A DNA stretch of 64,000 nt from Cyanobium sp. Tous-M-B4 (GCF_024345395.1 NZ_JAGQBA010000001.1:496001-560000); one strand, 5' to 3'; positions 25,830 to 35,919 are shown, counted from the stretch's first letter. Translations and numbers: made by a program. The notes: generated by a model not told the origin, from the letters alone.

Positions 25830-26777
25830 GTGGCATCCCAACTGTTTGTGATCGATCCGATCGCCCGGCTCAATCCAGCCAAAGATTCCAGCGTTGCCCT
25901 AATGCAGGCAGCCCAGCGAGCGGGCGAGCGGGTGTGGGTGTGCACCATCGCCGATCTTTCTGCCGCCCCAGTGCCAGGAGACCCCCAGCAAGGTCATGGC
26001 GCCTGGGTGCTGGCCAGCCCCGTGAATTGCGAGCCCTGGTTTGAACTTGGCGATCCCCAAGTGCTGCCCCTCACCGCCTTCCCGCGGGTGTGGATGCGCA
26101 AGGACCCGCCCGTCGATGAGGCCTATCTCTATGCCACCCATCTGCTGGAGCTGGGGGAGCGTCAGGGAGTGCGGGTGCTGAATCGGCCCGCTTCGCTGCG
26201 GGCCTGGAACGAAAAACTCAGTGCCCTGCGCTGGAGCCAGCTGATGGCACCCACCCTGGTGGCTAGCCGGGTCACGGCGCTGGCTGCTTTCACCGCCGAG
26301 CATGGCGAGGTGGTGCTCAAGCCGCTGGGGGGGCGGGCTGGCCAGGGGGTGGTGTTTGCTTCTGCAGCAACTCCTGGCTTGCGGGCCCTGCTGGAGCTGG
26401 TCACTGGCCAGGAGCAGCTGCCGGTGATGGTGCAGGCCTTCCTGCCCGGGGTGAGCGCTGGTGATAAGCGCATCCTGCTGGTGGATGGCGAGCCCCTGGG
26501 GGCTGTGAACCGCATTCCCGCCGGTGGCGAGTTCCGCAGCAACCTGGCCGTGGGCGGTGCCCCAGAGGTCACGGAGCTCACGGCGGCGGAGAGGGCTATC
26601 TGCGCCGAGCTGGCACCAGCTTTGCGAGCTGAGGGTTTGTTTTTTGTGGGCATCGATGTGATCGATGGCCGCCTCAGCGAGATCAATGTGACCAGCCCCA
26701 CCGGCGTGCGCGAGGTGGAGCGGCTGGCCGGGATTCCCCTGGCGGATCAGACGATGGAGCTGCTGCTGGCCGCTTGA
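25830..26777 (+). CDS. gshB: Glutathione synthetase
   Basis: Joins gamma-glutamylcysteine and glycine with ATP. 315 residues, ATP-grasp fold. It has [21 protein letters not shown] at the start, [38 protein letters not shown] (ATP loop), [24 protein letters not shown] and [28 protein letters not shown] start 25830, just after the grxC stop. Its 3' end overlaps the convergent menF by 31 bp. gshA is not in the window. Confidence 0.95.
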   Translation: MASQLFVIDPIARLNPAKDSSVALMQAAQRAGERVWVCTIADLSAAPVPGDPQQGHGAWVLASPVNCEPWFELGDPQVLPLTAFPRVWMRKDPPVDEAYLYATHLLELGERQGVRVLNRPASLRAWNEKLSALRWSQLMAPTLVASRVTALAAFTAEHGEVVLKPLGGRAGQGVVFASAATPGLRALLELVTGQEQLPVMVQAFLPGVSAGDKRILLVDGEPLGAVNRIPAGGEFRSNLAVGGAPEVTELTAAERAICAELAPALRAEGLFFVGIDVIDGRLSEINVTSPTGVREVERLAGIPLADQTMELLLAA

Positions 26778-28240
26778 TAGTCGGTGGCGCAACTGAGCTG
26801 CTGCTGCAGTACTCCCAGCTTCAGGGCTACCTCCTGCAGCTCCCGCTCCACCGTTGAACCCCGCACTAAGCCAGCACCGGCGGTGAGCTCAAGCCGGTCG
26901 CCCCGCAGGGTGCCGCTGCGGATCGCCACCCGCAGGTCGGCGTCACCGGCGCTGTCGATCCAGCCGATCGGAGCGGCGTAGTGGCCGCGCTCGAAGGGCT
27001 CCAGGCTGCGTAGCCAGGCCATCGCCTCGCGCCGCGGTAGGCCCGCCACAGCGGGGGTGGGATGGAGGGCGGCGGCGATGCTCAGGGGCTGGTGCTGGCC
27101 CAGGGCAGCCGTGATCGGGGTGTGCAGATGCACCAGCTGGCCGTGGCGGGCCAGGCGTGGATGGCGCGGTCGCCGTGGTTTTAGGCCCGCTCTGGCGAGC
27201 ACGGCGGTGATCGTGTCCACCACCAGCTCATGCTCATGGCGATCTTTGCAGGAGTGCAGCAGCCCTGCGGCCTGCTCTCCTGCTGGGGCGGTGCCCGCTA
27301 GGGCATCACTGCGCAACTGTCCCTGGCGCACCGTGAGCAGCCGTTCGGGGGAGGCGCCAATCAGGGCAGTTCCATGGGCTTGCTGCCACAGAAAGCGGCA
27401 GCTGCCGCTCTGGTGGCGCCGTAGGGGGGCCAGCAGGGCCAGGGGATGGGGCGCGGCTTCAAGCTGCAGCTCCTGGCGCACGGCTAGCACCACTTTTTCC
27501 AGCTCGCCCCTCTCCACCCTCTCCAGGCCCCGCTCAACCGCGGAGCGGTAGCTCTCCTGCCATGGCGAACTGCGGCGGATGGCGATTCGACTATCAACCC
27601 TCAGCTCCAGCCCGTCTTTTTGTTGCACTAGGCGCTCCAGCCGGCGGGCCTGCTCCCACAGCTCTTCGGCTAGCTGGCGCGGCGTCACGCCGCCGCCGAG
27701 GCTGCGCTGCAGCCGCAGCCAGCAGTGCTGGCCCTGGCGACTCAGCTGCCAACGCGGCAGCACGGCCTGTACGCCAGGGATGGCGGTAGGCCCCGGCTGC
27801 AGGGGAGCTTCAAAGAAGCCGAAGGCCAGCAGCACCCGCGGCCGGGCCAGGGGCGGTCCGCTCTCCGGGGTGGCTAGGCGGCTGAGGCAGGCGCTGGCAA
27901 AACGCTGGGCCAGCTCAAAGCGGCGCGGACCACTGAGCTCGAGGCTGTTGGTGCGTCCGGCGGCGGCGATGCAGAGCCCCGGCGCCCCGTCCCACAGGAA
28001 GCGGAAGCTGTCGCCGCCTGGGGCCAGCTGTTCATCCTCGGGCTCCAGATGGGGTAGCAGCAGCATCGGGTCGCCGCCGGCCAGGGGCAGGGCCAGGCTG
28101 AGGACGCCCTCCTCTTCCAGCTGGCGTGCCCGCTCGTTGGCGGCGGCCAGCAAACTGGTGAATAAATCACCCGTTGAATCGGTGAAGGAAGAAGGGGCCT
28201 GCACCAGGAAGGGCCGGGGCCGCGACGAAGAGCTGCTCAA
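26747..28240 (-). CDS. menF: Isochorismate synthase, phylloquinone pathway
   Basis: Converts chorismate to isochorismate, the first step to phylloquinone for photosystem I. About 497 residues of the chorismate-binding family. The C-terminal half has [82 protein letters not shown] and [26 protein letters not shown], in conserved order. Start uncertain: TTG 28240 (with AGGG upstream) or GTG 28204; the divergent menA starts at 28279. The enzyme's next partner, menD, is not here. It overlaps gshB by 31 bp at the 3' end. Confidence 0.88.
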   Translation of the reverse strand: MSSSSSRPRPFLVQAPSSFTDSTGDLFTSLLAAANERARQLEEEGVLSLALPLAGGDPMLLLPHLEPEDEQLAPGGDSFRFLWDGAPGLCIAAAGRTNSLELSGPRRFELAQRFASACLSRLATPESGPPLARPRVLLAFGFFEAPLQPGPTAIPGVQAVLPRWQLSRQGQHCWLRLQRSLGGGVTPRQLAEELWEQARRLERLVQQKDGLELRVDSRIAIRRSSPWQESYRSAVERGLERVERGELEKVVLAVRQELQLEAAPHPLALLAPLRRHQSGSCRFLWQQAHGTALIGASPERLLTVRQGQLRSDALAGTAPAGEQAAGLLHSCKDRHEHELVVDTITAVLARAGLKPRRPRHPRLARHGQLVHLHTPITAALGQHQPLSIAAALHPTPAVAGLPRREAMAWLRSLEPFERGHYAAPIGWIDSAGDADLRVAIRSGTLRGDRLELTAGAGLVRGSTVERELQEVALKLGVLQQQLSCATDYQAASSSSIV

Positions 28241-28278
28241 ATGTATGGGCCCTGCAGTGGCTGCCGCCTGCGGCCCCC

Positions 28279-29226
28279 ATGACTGAGCCCAAGGTCGTCG
28301 CAAGCCGTTACGCCAATTCCGTTGATCGCCGCCGGCTGTGGCAGGCGGCGATCAAGTGGCCGATGTACGCGGTGGCAGTGATGCCGGTGCTGCTGGCCGC
28401 CGGCTGGCGCCTGGGCCAGGCCCTGCCGGTGCGGTTTGACCAACTACTGCTGTTTCTGTTGGCGGCGGTGCTGCTGCTGGCCTGGGAAAACCTGGCCAAC
28501 GATGTTTTTGATTCCGACACCGGCGTGGATGCCGACGGCAAGCCCCATTCCGTGGTGAATCTCACCGGCCGGCGCGATCGGGTGGCCGGGCTGGCCAACG
28601 GCTGCCTGCTGCTGGGCCTGGCTCTGATGGCGCTGGTGGCCTGGCGCAGCAGCCCGGCGGTGCTGGCTTTGGTGCTGGCCTGCTGCGGCCTGGGCTACCT
28701 GTATCAGGGGCCGCCGTTTCGGCTGGGCTATCGGGGCCTGGGTGAGCCCCTCTGCTGGCTTGCTTTCGGCCCCTTGGCCACCGCCGCCGGCCTGCTGGCT
28801 TTGGCGCCAGCGGGGGCGAGCGGGGTGCCCTGGCGCATCGCCCTGGCCCTTGGCAGTGGCCCGGCCCTCGCCACCACCCTGGTGCTGTTCTGCTCCCATT
28901 TCCACCAGGTTGATGAGGACGCCGCCCACGGCAAGCGTTCGCCGGTGGTGCATCTGGGTACGGCGGCTGCCTCGGGGTTGGTGCCCTGGTTTGTGGCCGG
29001 CTGTTTGGCCCTGCAATGGGCGCCGGTGCTGCTGGGCCAGTGGCCGCTCACTGCCCTGCTCGGCGTGATCGGCCTGCCGCCGGCCCGTCAGCTGATCTCC
29101 CTTTTGCAGCGCCACCATGGCGAGCCTGGGCGGATCAGCGGCAGCAAATTTCTGGCCCTGCGCTTTCAGGCGCTCAATGGTTTGGGTTTGGCCCTGGGCC
29201 TGGCCCTGGGGCGCTTCACAGGATGA
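28279..29226 (+). CDS. menA: 1,4-dihydroxy-2-naphthoate phytyltransferase
   Basis: Membrane prenyltransferase adding the phytyl chain in phylloquinone synthesis. 315 residues, UbiA family. The first Asp-rich motif is NLANDVFDSDTGVD near residue 75; the second is FHQVDEDAAHGKRSPVVHLG near 215, and both should bind Mg-diphosphate. About nine hydrophobic helices. It ends with ATGA overlapping menC, the beginning of menA-menC-menE. In MenA cyanobacterial members the substrate is phytyl rather than polyprenyl diphosphate, here inferred from lineage. Confidence 0.93.
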   Translation: MTEPKVVASRYANSVDRRRLWQAAIKWPMYAVAVMPVLLAAGWRLGQALPVRFDQLLLFLLAAVLLLAWENLANDVFDSDTGVDADGKPHSVVNLTGRRDRVAGLANGCLLLGLALMALVAWRSSPAVLALVLACCGLGYLYQGPPFRLGYRGLGEPLCWLAFGPLATAAGLLALAPAGASGVPWRIALALGSGPALATTLVLFCSHFHQVDEDAAHGKRSPVVHLGTAAASGLVPWFVAGCLALQWAPVLLGQWPLTALLGVIGLPPARQLISLLQRHHGEPGRISGSKFLALRFQALNGLGLALGLALGRFTG

Positions 29227-30209
29227 GCCAGGGGGGCCTGCTGCAGTTGCAGTGGCGGCCCTTCGGCTTCGCCCTGCCCAAGCCCCTGGTCACGGCTGCA
29301 GGCACCGTGCAGCAGCGGCGCGGCTGGCTGCTGCGCTTGCAGGGCTCCCAGGGCGATCTGGGCTGGGGCGAGGCCGCGCCCCTCGATGGCCAGCTGGAGC
29401 CATTGGCGGCGGCCCTCGCTGCTTTGGATGCCAGCTATGGGACAGCCGAGCTCGAGAGGTTGCTGCAGGCGGGCCAGTTGCCCCCCACCCTTGCCTTTGC
29501 CCTCGGGGCTGCCCTGGCCGAGCTGGCCGGCTTGCCGCAGCGCCGCTGGCTGCCGCCGCCCCCTGCGGCCCAGCTGCTGCCGGCAGGATCAGCCGCTATT
29601 GAGGTTTTGGAGCAGCTTGAGCCCGAGCTGGGGCCGGCTCCGGTGTTCAAGTGGAAGCTGGCCGTTTGCGCCGATGGTTTGGAGCGCGAGCTGCTGGAGC
29701 AGCTGCTCCAGCGCCTGCCAGCAACCGCCCGCCTGCGCCTTGATGCCAATGGCGGCTGGAGCCGGGCCACGGCGGCGGCCTGGGCCGGGCGTTTGGCGGG
29801 CGAGCCACGGCTGCAGTGGCTGGAGCAGCCCCTGGCCCCGGCCGACCAGGCGGGCCTGGAGGCCTTGGCCGCCCAGGTGCCCGTGGCTCTAGATGAATCG
29901 TTGCAGCGCGACCCGGGCCTGCGCTGCAGTTGGCCGGGCTGGCAGGTGCGCCGCCCAAGCCAGGATGGGGACCCTCGAGCCCTGCTGGCGGCCCTGGAGC
30001 GGGGCAGGCCGCGGCTGATGCTCAGCACAGCCTTTGAAACCGGCATCGGCCGCCGCTGGCTCGAGCATCTGGCGGGCCTACAGGCCGAGGGCCCCACGCC
30101 GGCGGCGCCGGGTTTGGCGCCGGGTTGGCAAGCCCCCGGAGCCCTTGCCAGCGCCGATCCGGCAGTGGTGTGGGATGCCGCCCAGTCCACTGCAGAACAG
30201 CAGCCATGA
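29223..30209 (+). CDS. menC: o-Succinylbenzoate synthase
   Basis: Dehydrates SHCHC to o-succinylbenzoate. 328 residues, enolase superfamily, somewhat divergent in sequence. It begins LQWRPFGFALPKPLVTAAGTV, has GWGEAAPLDG, FKWKLAVC (Lys-x-Lys catalytic motif), RLDANGGWS (first metal Asp), LQWLEQPLAP (Glu) and PVALDESL (Asp). The second catalytic Lys would be near the end but is not obvious by eye. ATG 29223 overlaps the menA stop. The order menA-menC-menE supports the call despite low similarity. Confidence 0.88.
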   Translation: MSQGGLLQLQWRPFGFALPKPLVTAAGTVQQRRGWLLRLQGSQGDLGWGEAAPLDGQLEPLAAALAALDASYGTAELERLLQAGQLPPTLAFALGAALAELAGLPQRRWLPPPPAAQLLPAGSAAIEVLEQLEPELGPAPVFKWKLAVCADGLERELLEQLLQRLPATARLRLDANGGWSRATAAAWAGRLAGEPRLQWLEQPLAPADQAGLEALAAQVPVALDESLQRDPGLRCSWPGWQVRRPSQDGDPRALLAALERGRPRLMLSTAFETGIGRRWLEHLAGLQAEGPTPAAPGLAPGWQAPGALASADPAVVWDAAQSTAEQQP

Positions 30210-31444
30210 CGCCCGCACAGTTGCAAAAGCTCTGGGATGCCGACCGCCTGGCGGCCTTGGCGGGCCCGGCCGCCAGCGACCAGCAGGCTTTGGCGGCGGC
30301 GATCGGGCCCGATGGGCTGGCTCCCTTGGAGGAGTGCTGGGGGCCGGGGGTGGTGCTGGGTAGTGGCGGCAGCATGGGCGGTCGCCGCTGGTGCCTGCAG
30401 CCCCTGGCCCACCTGCAGGCTTCGGCGTCGGCCACTGGCCGCTGGCTGGAGGGGTTGGGGCTGGATCCGGCGAGCTGCCTGCAGCTCAATCCCCTGCCGT
30501 TGCATCACGTCAGTGGGCTGCTGCCCTGGGTGCGGGCCCAGCACTGGGGCGCCGGCCACCAGCGCCTCGATCCGGCCTGGATGCGCGATCCGGCCCTGTT
30601 GGCTGCGGCTGCCCCGCTAGATCCAGGCCGCCCTGCCTTGCTTTCCCTGGTGCCTACCCAGCTGCAGCGGCTGCTGGCTGCTGCCGACGGCCTGGCCTGG
30701 CTGCAGCGGTTGGCGTTGATCTGGGTGGGTGGGGCGCCACTGCCACCGGCGCTGGCGGAGCGGGCCAGGCTGGCCGGTTTGCGGCTGGCCCCTTGCTATG
30801 GGGCCACGGAAACGGCGGCGATGGTGTGTGCCCTGGCGCCCGAAGCTTTTCTGGCGGGCGCCTCGGGCTGCGGCGTCCCATTGGCGGGTGTGGAGCTGCG
30901 GCTAGGGGCGGAGCAGGCCGTTGAGGTGCGCTGTGAGCGGCTCAGTCCGGGCTGGCTGGAGGCTGGCCGACTCCAGCCCCTGCCGCGCACGGCCGATGGC
31001 TGGTGGCGCAGTGGTGATGCTGGCCGGCTGGGCCCAGCGGGGCTGGAGCTGCTGGGACGCCTTGATGGGGCCATTCATAGCGGCGGTGAAACCGTGTTCC
31101 CCGAGCTGCTGGAGCAGCGGCTGGCCCAGCTGGCCCAGGCCGCCGGCTTGCCACTGCAGGCGCTTTTGCTGTTGCCAATCGATGATCTCGACTGGGGCCA
31201 GCGCCTGGTAGCCCTGGTGCGGCCCGGCTCGCCCCAGCAGGATTGGCAGGAGCTGCAGTTGGCGTTGCAGCAGCTTTGTGATTCCTGGCCACCGGCCGAG
31301 CGGCCAGGTCGGTGGCTGCTCTGCCCCGAGCTGGCGCCAGCGGAGCTGGGCAAATGGCAACGAAATCATTGGCGGGCCTGGGTTGATCAGCTAAAAGCAG
31401 TTCAGGTCGTCTCTCCCGCGTCAGTCGATGTCGAGCCTGTCTGA
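30206..31444 (+). CDS. menE: o-Succinylbenzoate-CoA ligase
   Basis: Activates o-succinylbenzoate with CoA and ATP. 412 residues, short ANL-superfamily adenylating enzyme. It has LGSGGSMGGRRW (P-loop-like), LSLVPTQLQRLL, LAPCYGATETAAMVC, WWRSGDAGRLGPAGLELLGRLDGAIHSGGETVFPELLE (hinge and ATP-ribose Asp), and a C-terminal lid with LGKWQRNHWRAW, where Lys is the catalytic lid residue. ATG 30206 overlaps the menC stop. It overlaps the next gene by 17 bp. Confidence 0.92.
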   Translation: MTPAQLQKLWDADRLAALAGPAASDQQALAAAIGPDGLAPLEECWGPGVVLGSGGSMGGRRWCLQPLAHLQASASATGRWLEGLGLDPASCLQLNPLPLHHVSGLLPWVRAQHWGAGHQRLDPAWMRDPALLAAAAPLDPGRPALLSLVPTQLQRLLAAADGLAWLQRLALIWVGGAPLPPALAERARLAGLRLAPCYGATETAAMVCALAPEAFLAGASGCGVPLAGVELRLGAEQAVEVRCERLSPGWLEAGRLQPLPRTADGWWRSGDAGRLGPAGLELLGRLDGAIHSGGETVFPELLEQRLAQLAQAAGLPLQALLLLPIDDLDWGQRLVALVRPGSPQQDWQELQLALQQLCDSWPPAERPGRWLLCPELAPAELGKWQRNHWRAWVDQLKAVQVVSPASVDVEPV

Positions 31445-31694
31445 GACCGAAATCAGCAATAAGAAGCTGGCTGCGGGTCTCACCGGAATCTTTCTGGGCG
31501 CCTTTGGGGTGCACAAATTCATTCTTGGCTACACCAAGCCGGCGGTTATCATGTTGGCGGTATCGCTGCTGACTTGCGGGGTAGGTTATTTTGTTTTTCA
31601 AGTCATTGGCATTATTGAGGGCGTCATTTATTTGACGAAATCCACTGCGGAATTCGAAGCCGAATATCTAGATGGCCAAAAAGATTGGTTCTGA
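31428..31694 (+). CDS. TM2-domain membrane protein
   Basis: 88 residues. KKLAAGLTGIFLGAFGVHKFILGYTKPA is the TM2 domain's first helix and its conserved Gly-x-His-(Arg/Lys)-Phe turn, followed by a second helix in VGYFVFQVIGIIEGVIYLTK. ATG 31428 lies inside menE, whose reading ends 17 bp later. The base use is less GC-rich than menE, hinting at separate origin. Function of TM2 proteins is unclear; its place at the end of the men operon does not by itself imply a quinone role. Confidence 0.85.
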   Translation: MSSLSETEISNKKLAAGLTGIFLGAFGVHKFILGYTKPAVIMLAVSLLTCGVGYFVFQVIGIIEGVIYLTKSTAEFEAEYLDGQKDWF

Positions 31695-31860
31695 GGCCTT
31701 AGCGCGGGCTCCCGTTTTATTGCTTTTGTCTGGAGCTGGGGCCCTCAGTTTTGGTCTGGCTGCAGCTATTCCCCACGACGGCTTGCATCCGCTGGCGCTG
31801 ATGGCGGCCCTGTTGCCCCTGCAGTTGGCGGCGCTGCTTTACGTGTTCAGCCGGCCCTAA
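31672..31860 (+). CDS. Small two-helix membrane protein
   Basis: 62 residues from ATG 31672, overlapping the TM2 gene end by 23 bp. Two hydrophobic segments are visible: VLLLLSGAGALSFGLAAAI and LALMAALLPLQLAALLYVF, separated by PHDGLHP. The reading ends FSRP with a TAA at 31858-31860, overlapping the thioesterase stop by 4 bp. Unknown family; the overlap on both sides and hydrophobic design make it a plausible small gene. Confidence 0.55.
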   Translation: MAKKIGSEALARAPVLLLLSGAGALSFGLAAAIPHDGLHPLALMAALLPLQLAALLYVFSRP

Positions 31861-32312
31861 AGGGGCTGGATGCCCTGGCCCAGGCTCGATGCTTCCAGCC
31901 AGCGCTGCACCCCAGCCGGTAATGGGCAGCGCTGGCGGCTGGCCGTCTCGATCGCCAGGTGTCTGGTGAGTGCTTTGGCTGCGGCCCTCTCGCCCCTGCG
32001 GAAGTTGTAGTGCACCTCAAAGCTGCCGGAATCCAGGCGCCTGGGTTCCAGCTGGATCGCTAGGGGGTCGCCGCAGACAAGGGGAGCGAGGAAGTCGGCG
32101 CTGCAATGCACGAGCGGCAGGGCAATGGCTGGTATCTGCCCCGGGGTGGGAAAGATTTCAGCGGCAGGCAGGCCATAGCGCTCCAGGCTTTCTTCGTAAG
32201 CCTCGTGACACCAGCGCAGTAGCTGGTGGAAATGCATCACCCCGGCGGCGTCCGTGTCCCCGAAGCGCACGGTGCGGCAGAGCAGCAGCCAGCTGCTCGA
32301 ATCAGCGATCAA
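31857..32312 (-). CDS. menI: 4HBT thioesterase, likely DHNA-CoA thioesterase
   Basis: 151 residues, hot-dog fold. [30 protein letters not shown] carries the catalytic Asp (DTDAAG) and helix of YbgC-type thioesterases. Lying beside menA-menC-menE, it is the likely 1,4-dihydroxy-2-naphthoyl-CoA hydrolase (Slr0204-like), the step after menB. That assignment is contextual. TTG start 32312 overlaps the ndhH stop by 11 bp. A GTG start further in would remove the first strand. Confidence 0.8.
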   Translation of the reverse strand: MIADSSSWLLLCRTVRFGDTDAAGVMHFHQLLRWCHEAYEESLERYGLPAAEIFPTPGQIPAIALPLVHCSADFLAPLVCGDPLAIQLEPRRLDSGSFEVHYNFRRGERAAAKALTRHLAIETASRQRCPLPAGVQRWLEASSLGQGIQPL

Positions 32313-33486
32313 CCGACCCCATGATCACGTCGATGGAGCCGAGGATGGCCATGATGTCGGCCACCTTGGCTCCCTTGAGGATGTGGGGCAGGATTTGCAG
32401 GTTGTTGAAGTCGGCGGCGCGGATCTTGAAGCGCCAAGGGGTGACGTCGTTGTTGCCCTGCAGGTACACCCCGATTTCGCCCTTGCCTGATTCCAGGCGG
32501 GTGTAGAGCTCACCATCGGGAATCTTGAAGGTTGGGGCTACTTTCTTGGCCACGTATTGATAATCAAAGCCGGCATATTCGCTGCCCTTGCCCTCCGCCA
32601 TGCGGCGGGCCTCCAGGTGCTCGGTGGCTCCTCCGGGAATCATGGCGCAGGCCTGGCGCAGGATTTTTAGGGATTCGCGCATTTCTTTGACGCGCACCCG
32701 GTAGCGGGCGTAGCAGTCACCCTCCTGTTCGCAAACCACGTCCCAGTCGAAGTCGTCGTAGCACTCGTAGTGGTCGACCTTGCGCAGGTCCCAGGGCACC
32801 CCAGAGGCGCGCAGCATCGGCCCCGACAGGCTCCAATTGATCGCCATCTCGCGGCTGATCACGCCCAGCCCCTCAATTCGCTTACGGAAGATCGGGTTGT
32901 TGGTAATTAGCTTTTCGTATTCATCGATCTTGGGACCAAACCAGTCGCAGAAGTCGAGGCACTTTTCCAGCCAGCCGTAGGGCAGATCGGCCGCCACCCC
33001 GCCGATGCGGAAATAGTTGTTGTTGATCAGCCGCTGGCCGGTAGCCGCTTCCCAGAGGTCGTAGATCATCTCCCGCTCGCGAAAGATGTAGAAGAACGGC
33101 GTCTGGGCGCCCACGTCCGCCAGGAAGGGGCCAAGCCAGAGCAGGTGGTTGGCGATGCGGTTTAGTTCCAGCATCAGCACCCGGATGTAGCTGGCGCGCT
33201 TGGGCACGGGCACATTTGCCAGCCGCTCCGGCGCGTTCACCACAATCGCTTCGTAAAACATGCCGGCCGCATAGTCCATGCGGCTCACGTAGGGCACGAA
33301 CATCACGTTCGTGCGGTTTTCGGCAATCTTCTCCATGCCGCGGTGCAGGTAGCCGATCACCGGCTCGCAATCGACCACGTCCTCGCCATCGAGGGTCACC
33401 ACCAGCCGCAACACCCCGTGCATCGAGGGGTGGTGGGGGCCGAAGTTGACCACCATCGGCTCCGTGCGCGTCTCCAGCTGCGTCAT
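32302..33486 (-). CDS. ndhH: NDH-1 subunit NdhH (NuoD-like)
   Basis: Hydrophilic-arm subunit of the cyanobacterial NDH-1 complex, near the plastoquinone site. 394 residues, the exact usual length, from ATG 33486: [24 protein letters not shown]. It has [69 protein letters not shown] and a C-terminal [20 protein letters not shown]. The other ndh genes lie at 53663-56468 and 61912-64000. Divergent from the TerB-like gene at 33624, with 137 bp between. Confidence 0.97.
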   Translation of the reverse strand: MTQLETRTEPMVVNFGPHHPSMHGVLRLVVTLDGEDVVDCEPVIGYLHRGMEKIAENRTNVMFVPYVSRMDYAAGMFYEAIVVNAPERLANVPVPKRASYIRVLMLELNRIANHLLWLGPFLADVGAQTPFFYIFREREMIYDLWEAATGQRLINNNYFRIGGVAADLPYGWLEKCLDFCDWFGPKIDEYEKLITNNPIFRKRIEGLGVISREMAINWSLSGPMLRASGVPWDLRKVDHYECYDDFDWDVVCEQEGDCYARYRVRVKEMRESLKILRQACAMIPGGATEHLEARRMAEGKGSEYAGFDYQYVAKKVAPTFKIPDGELYTRLESGKGEIGVYLQGNNDVTPWRFKIRAADFNNLQILPHILKGAKVADIMAILGSIDVIMGSVDR

Positions 33487-33623
33487 GGGGCCGTGGGTTA
33501 AGCGCTTTGCGGGGATCTTAGGAAGGAAGGGCCCGCCAGACGATCCGTGACGGCGAAGATCGCACCAGCGCCCCCGGATACGGCTCCTAAGCTTGATCTG
33601 GGAGTGTTGAATCCGCGCAAACC

Positions 33624-34223
33624 ATGGGTCAGCACCAGCCAGCGCCTTTGCGAAAGATGGCGGCACCGGCAGCCGCAGCCCTCTCGCGCTGGCTGCTGGC
33701 TCCACACCAGCTCCGGGCGGCCCGGCAGCGCCAGCTGCTCATCGACAGCCTCACGGCAGTGCTTCCCACCGGGGAGGAGGGCTGCCAGGTGGGGTTGGCG
33801 ATCCTGCAGGGCGCCCGTGCCCTCAGCCTGGCCGATGGCGATTTTGACCAGGAGGAATGGGAGCTTTTCTACTTCTGTCTCAAGAGCCTGCGCCTCAGCG
33901 ATGCCCAACGCCAGAGCGCGGACCTGCATGGCTCACCCGATCCCAAGCGGATCGCCGCCAGCCTTGCCGCCATCGCAGACCCCAGCCAGCAGCTAGCGAT
34001 CGCTCGCTGCTACTGCCTGTTTGCGGCGGCGGATGGCCAGGGAAAGGCGGCGGAACTCGGTCTGTTGCAGACCCTGCTCCAGGTGCTTGGTCACCCGGAA
34101 CTGGAGCGGGAGCTGCCCGAGCTTTGCCGCCGCTTTCGCCCTGCGCCCAGCTGGTGGGGCCGCCTTCGCCATGGCTTGGGTCAGCGGCTGGCTCGTTGGG
34201 CTTCTCCCCACCGCCGCCGCTGA
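33624..34223 (+). CDS. TerB-like hypothetical protein
   Basis: 199 residues. The N-terminus is amphipathic and basic ([21 protein letters not shown]). [28 protein letters not shown] looks like a TerB-type acidic helix pair, and [30 protein letters not shown] repeats the pattern, so two TerB-like bundles are plausible. The C-terminus is very basic (LAPHR-like, [22 protein letters not shown]). No enzyme motif. ATG 33624 or 33657. Directly upstream of rsmH with no gap. Confidence 0.6.
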   Translation: MGQHQPAPLRKMAAPAAAALSRWLLAPHQLRAARQRQLLIDSLTAVLPTGEEGCQVGLAILQGARALSLADGDFDQEEWELFYFCLKSLRLSDAQRQSADLHGSPDPKRIAASLAAIADPSQQLAIARCYCLFAAADGQGKAAELGLLQTLLQVLGHPELERELPELCRRFRPAPSWWGRLRHGLGQRLARWASPHRRR

Positions 34224-35120
34224 ATGGCCATGGCTGATCCCGCCAGCACTGCGTTGTTTGATCATGTGCCCGTGCTGGCCGAGGCGGTGCTGGCGGGCTT
34301 TGCTTGCTTGCCAGCAGGCCTGCTGATTGACTGCACCCTCGGCGGCGGCGGCCATAGCGCGCTGCTGCTGCAGGCCCATCCCGGCTTGCGACTTGTGGGG
34401 CTGGACCAGGACCCAAGCGCCCGTGCCGCCGCCGCTGAGCGCCTCGCCCCATTTGGCGATCGGGTCACAATCGTGGCCGCCAACTTCGCCGATTACGTCC
34501 CGCCTGAGCCGGCTGTAGCGGTGCTTGCAGATCTGGGGGTGAGCAGTCCCCAGCTTGATGTGGCGGCACGGGGCTTCAGCTTCCGGCTCGAGGGGCCGCT
34601 CGACATGCGCATGAACCCCGAGAGCGGCGAGACGGCTGGGGAGCTGCTTGATCGTGCCGGCGAGAGCGAGCTGGCAGATCTGATCTACGCCTACGGCGAG
34701 GAGCGGCTGTCGCGCCGTATCGCCCGCAAGCTCAAGGAGCAGGGGCCCTGGGCCCAGCGCCATACCGCCGAGCTGGCCTATCTGGTAGCCGGTTGCTACC
34801 CACCGGCGGCGCGCCGCGGCCGCATCCATCCAGCCACCCGCACCTTTCAGGCCCTGCGCATTGCCGTAAACGATGAGTTGGGGGTGTTGGTCAAGCTGTT
34901 GCACAGCTCCCCCAACTGGCTGGAGCCAGGCGGGCTGCTGGCTGTGATCAGCTTCCACTCCCTTGAAGATCGGCGAGTGAAAACGGCCTTTTTGGCTGAC
35001 GATCGGCTGGAGCGGGTAACGCGCAAGGCGATTAAGGCCAGCCCCGAGGAGGCCGAAGCCAATCCGCGCAGCCGCAGCGCCCGGCTGCGCATCTCCCGCC
35101 GTCTTGGTGAGGGGTCGTAG
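34224..35120 (+). CDS. rsmH: 16S rRNA (cytosine-1402-N4)-methyltransferase
   Basis: Methylates C1402 of 16S rRNA. 298 residues. [31 protein letters not shown] (SAM loop), [61 protein letters not shown] and [12 protein letters not shown] occur in order, matching RsmH/MraW throughout. The first ATG (34224) and a second (34230) are equally likely. Not followed by ftsI or mra genes here, unlike in many bacteria. Confidence 0.95.
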   Translation: MAMADPASTALFDHVPVLAEAVLAGFACLPAGLLIDCTLGGGGHSALLLQAHPGLRLVGLDQDPSARAAAAERLAPFGDRVTIVAANFADYVPPEPAVAVLADLGVSSPQLDVAARGFSFRLEGPLDMRMNPESGETAGELLDRAGESELADLIYAYGEERLSRRIARKLKEQGPWAQRHTAELAYLVAGCYPPAARRGRIHPATRTFQALRIAVNDELGVLVKLLHSSPNWLEPGGLLAVISFHSLEDRRVKTAFLADDRLERVTRKAIKASPEEAEANPRSRSARLRISRRLGEGS

Positions 35121-35135
35121 CTGCAGCTCGGGCTG

Positions 35136-35161
35136 TATCAGCCGATCTATATCAGCCGATC
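35136..35161. repeat. 12-bp tandem repeat at the 3' end of the membrane-protein gene
   Basis: TATCAGCCGATC occurs at 35136-35147 and 35150-35161, two bases apart. The second copy includes the gene's final codons and stop (minus strand); the first is just downstream in the gap before rsmH. It may be a slippage product. Confidence 0.75.
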
Positions 35162-35919
35162 AGGCCGGTGCGGTCTTCGGCGCCAAACAGCTGGCGGAAG
35201 GCGGCGGTGGAGATGCACAGCACCAGGGGCACCACCACCAGCAGGCCGCCGTAGCTGAACAGGCCGCCAATGGTGTGGACCACGCCCTCGATGATTCCAA
35301 GCCATAGCACCATCCCCCAGCTGGGATTGACCACGTTGACGCCAGAACCAATGGTTTTGGTGGGATTAGCGGTGCCCAGCAGCGACACCTGGATCAGGAA
35401 CTTCTGGGTGACCAGCAGCCAGATGTAGAAGATCGCCACCACGATCATGGGGATCACGCTGAGGGCTTCGTTGAGCTTGCCAAGGCCTGCCCCGATCAGG
35501 GTGGCGATGGCCCCGGCCACAGCTATGACGATCGCCAGCAGGATGCCGGAACCGAGCAGGCGGGCGCTGGCGGGACGGTCCCAGCGGGTGAAGTCGGCGA
35601 AGCAGGGCTTGCGGCCCTCCAGGCTCAGCCAGGCGCCGCGGGTTAGGCCAACCACGGTCCACAGGGCAACGATCACATAGCCGATCACGCCCACGATCAG
35701 GGCGGCCCAGGCGCCGGTGGGGTGCACAGCCATCACCTCATTGACGCTGGCTAGGCGAGCCCCTCCCAGGGCGGCCAGGGCGGCGAAGGGCAGCAGAATC
35801 AGGGCGGAGAGGGCCTCAAACAGCAAAAAAGCCCAGGGGGCGCGGCAAAAAGCAGCCCAGCCGTCTTCCACGGCCTGGAGCACGTGCAGTCGGCTGTCGC
35901 TGGAAGGGGTGAGGGCCAT
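35152..35919 (-). CDS. Multi-spanning membrane protein, unknown function
   Basis: 255 residues from ATG 35919, about six hydrophobic helices (ALSALILLPFAALAALGG, AALIVGVIGYVIVALW, GSGILLAIVIAVAGAIATLIGAG, MIVVAIFYIWLLV, WGMVLWLGIIEG, GGLLVVVPLVLCI). It resembles the loosely defined glycerophosphoryl-diester phosphodiesterase membrane-domain/DUF975-type proteins. No catalytic motif recognised. The last codons and stop are repeated 14 bp downstream (12-bp repeat). Divergent from the DUF456 gene. Confidence 0.7.
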   Translation of the reverse strand: MALTPSSDSRLHVLQAVEDGWAAFCRAPWAFLLFEALSALILLPFAALAALGGARLASVNEVMAVHPTGAWAALIVGVIGYVIVALWTVVGLTRGAWLSLEGRKPCFADFTRWDRPASARLLGSGILLAIVIAVAGAIATLIGAGLGKLNEALSVIPMIVVAIFYIWLLVTQKFLIQVSLLGTANPTKTIGSGVNVVNPSWGMVLWLGIIEGVVHTIGGLFSYGGLLVVVPLVLCISTAAFRQLFGAEDRTGLIG

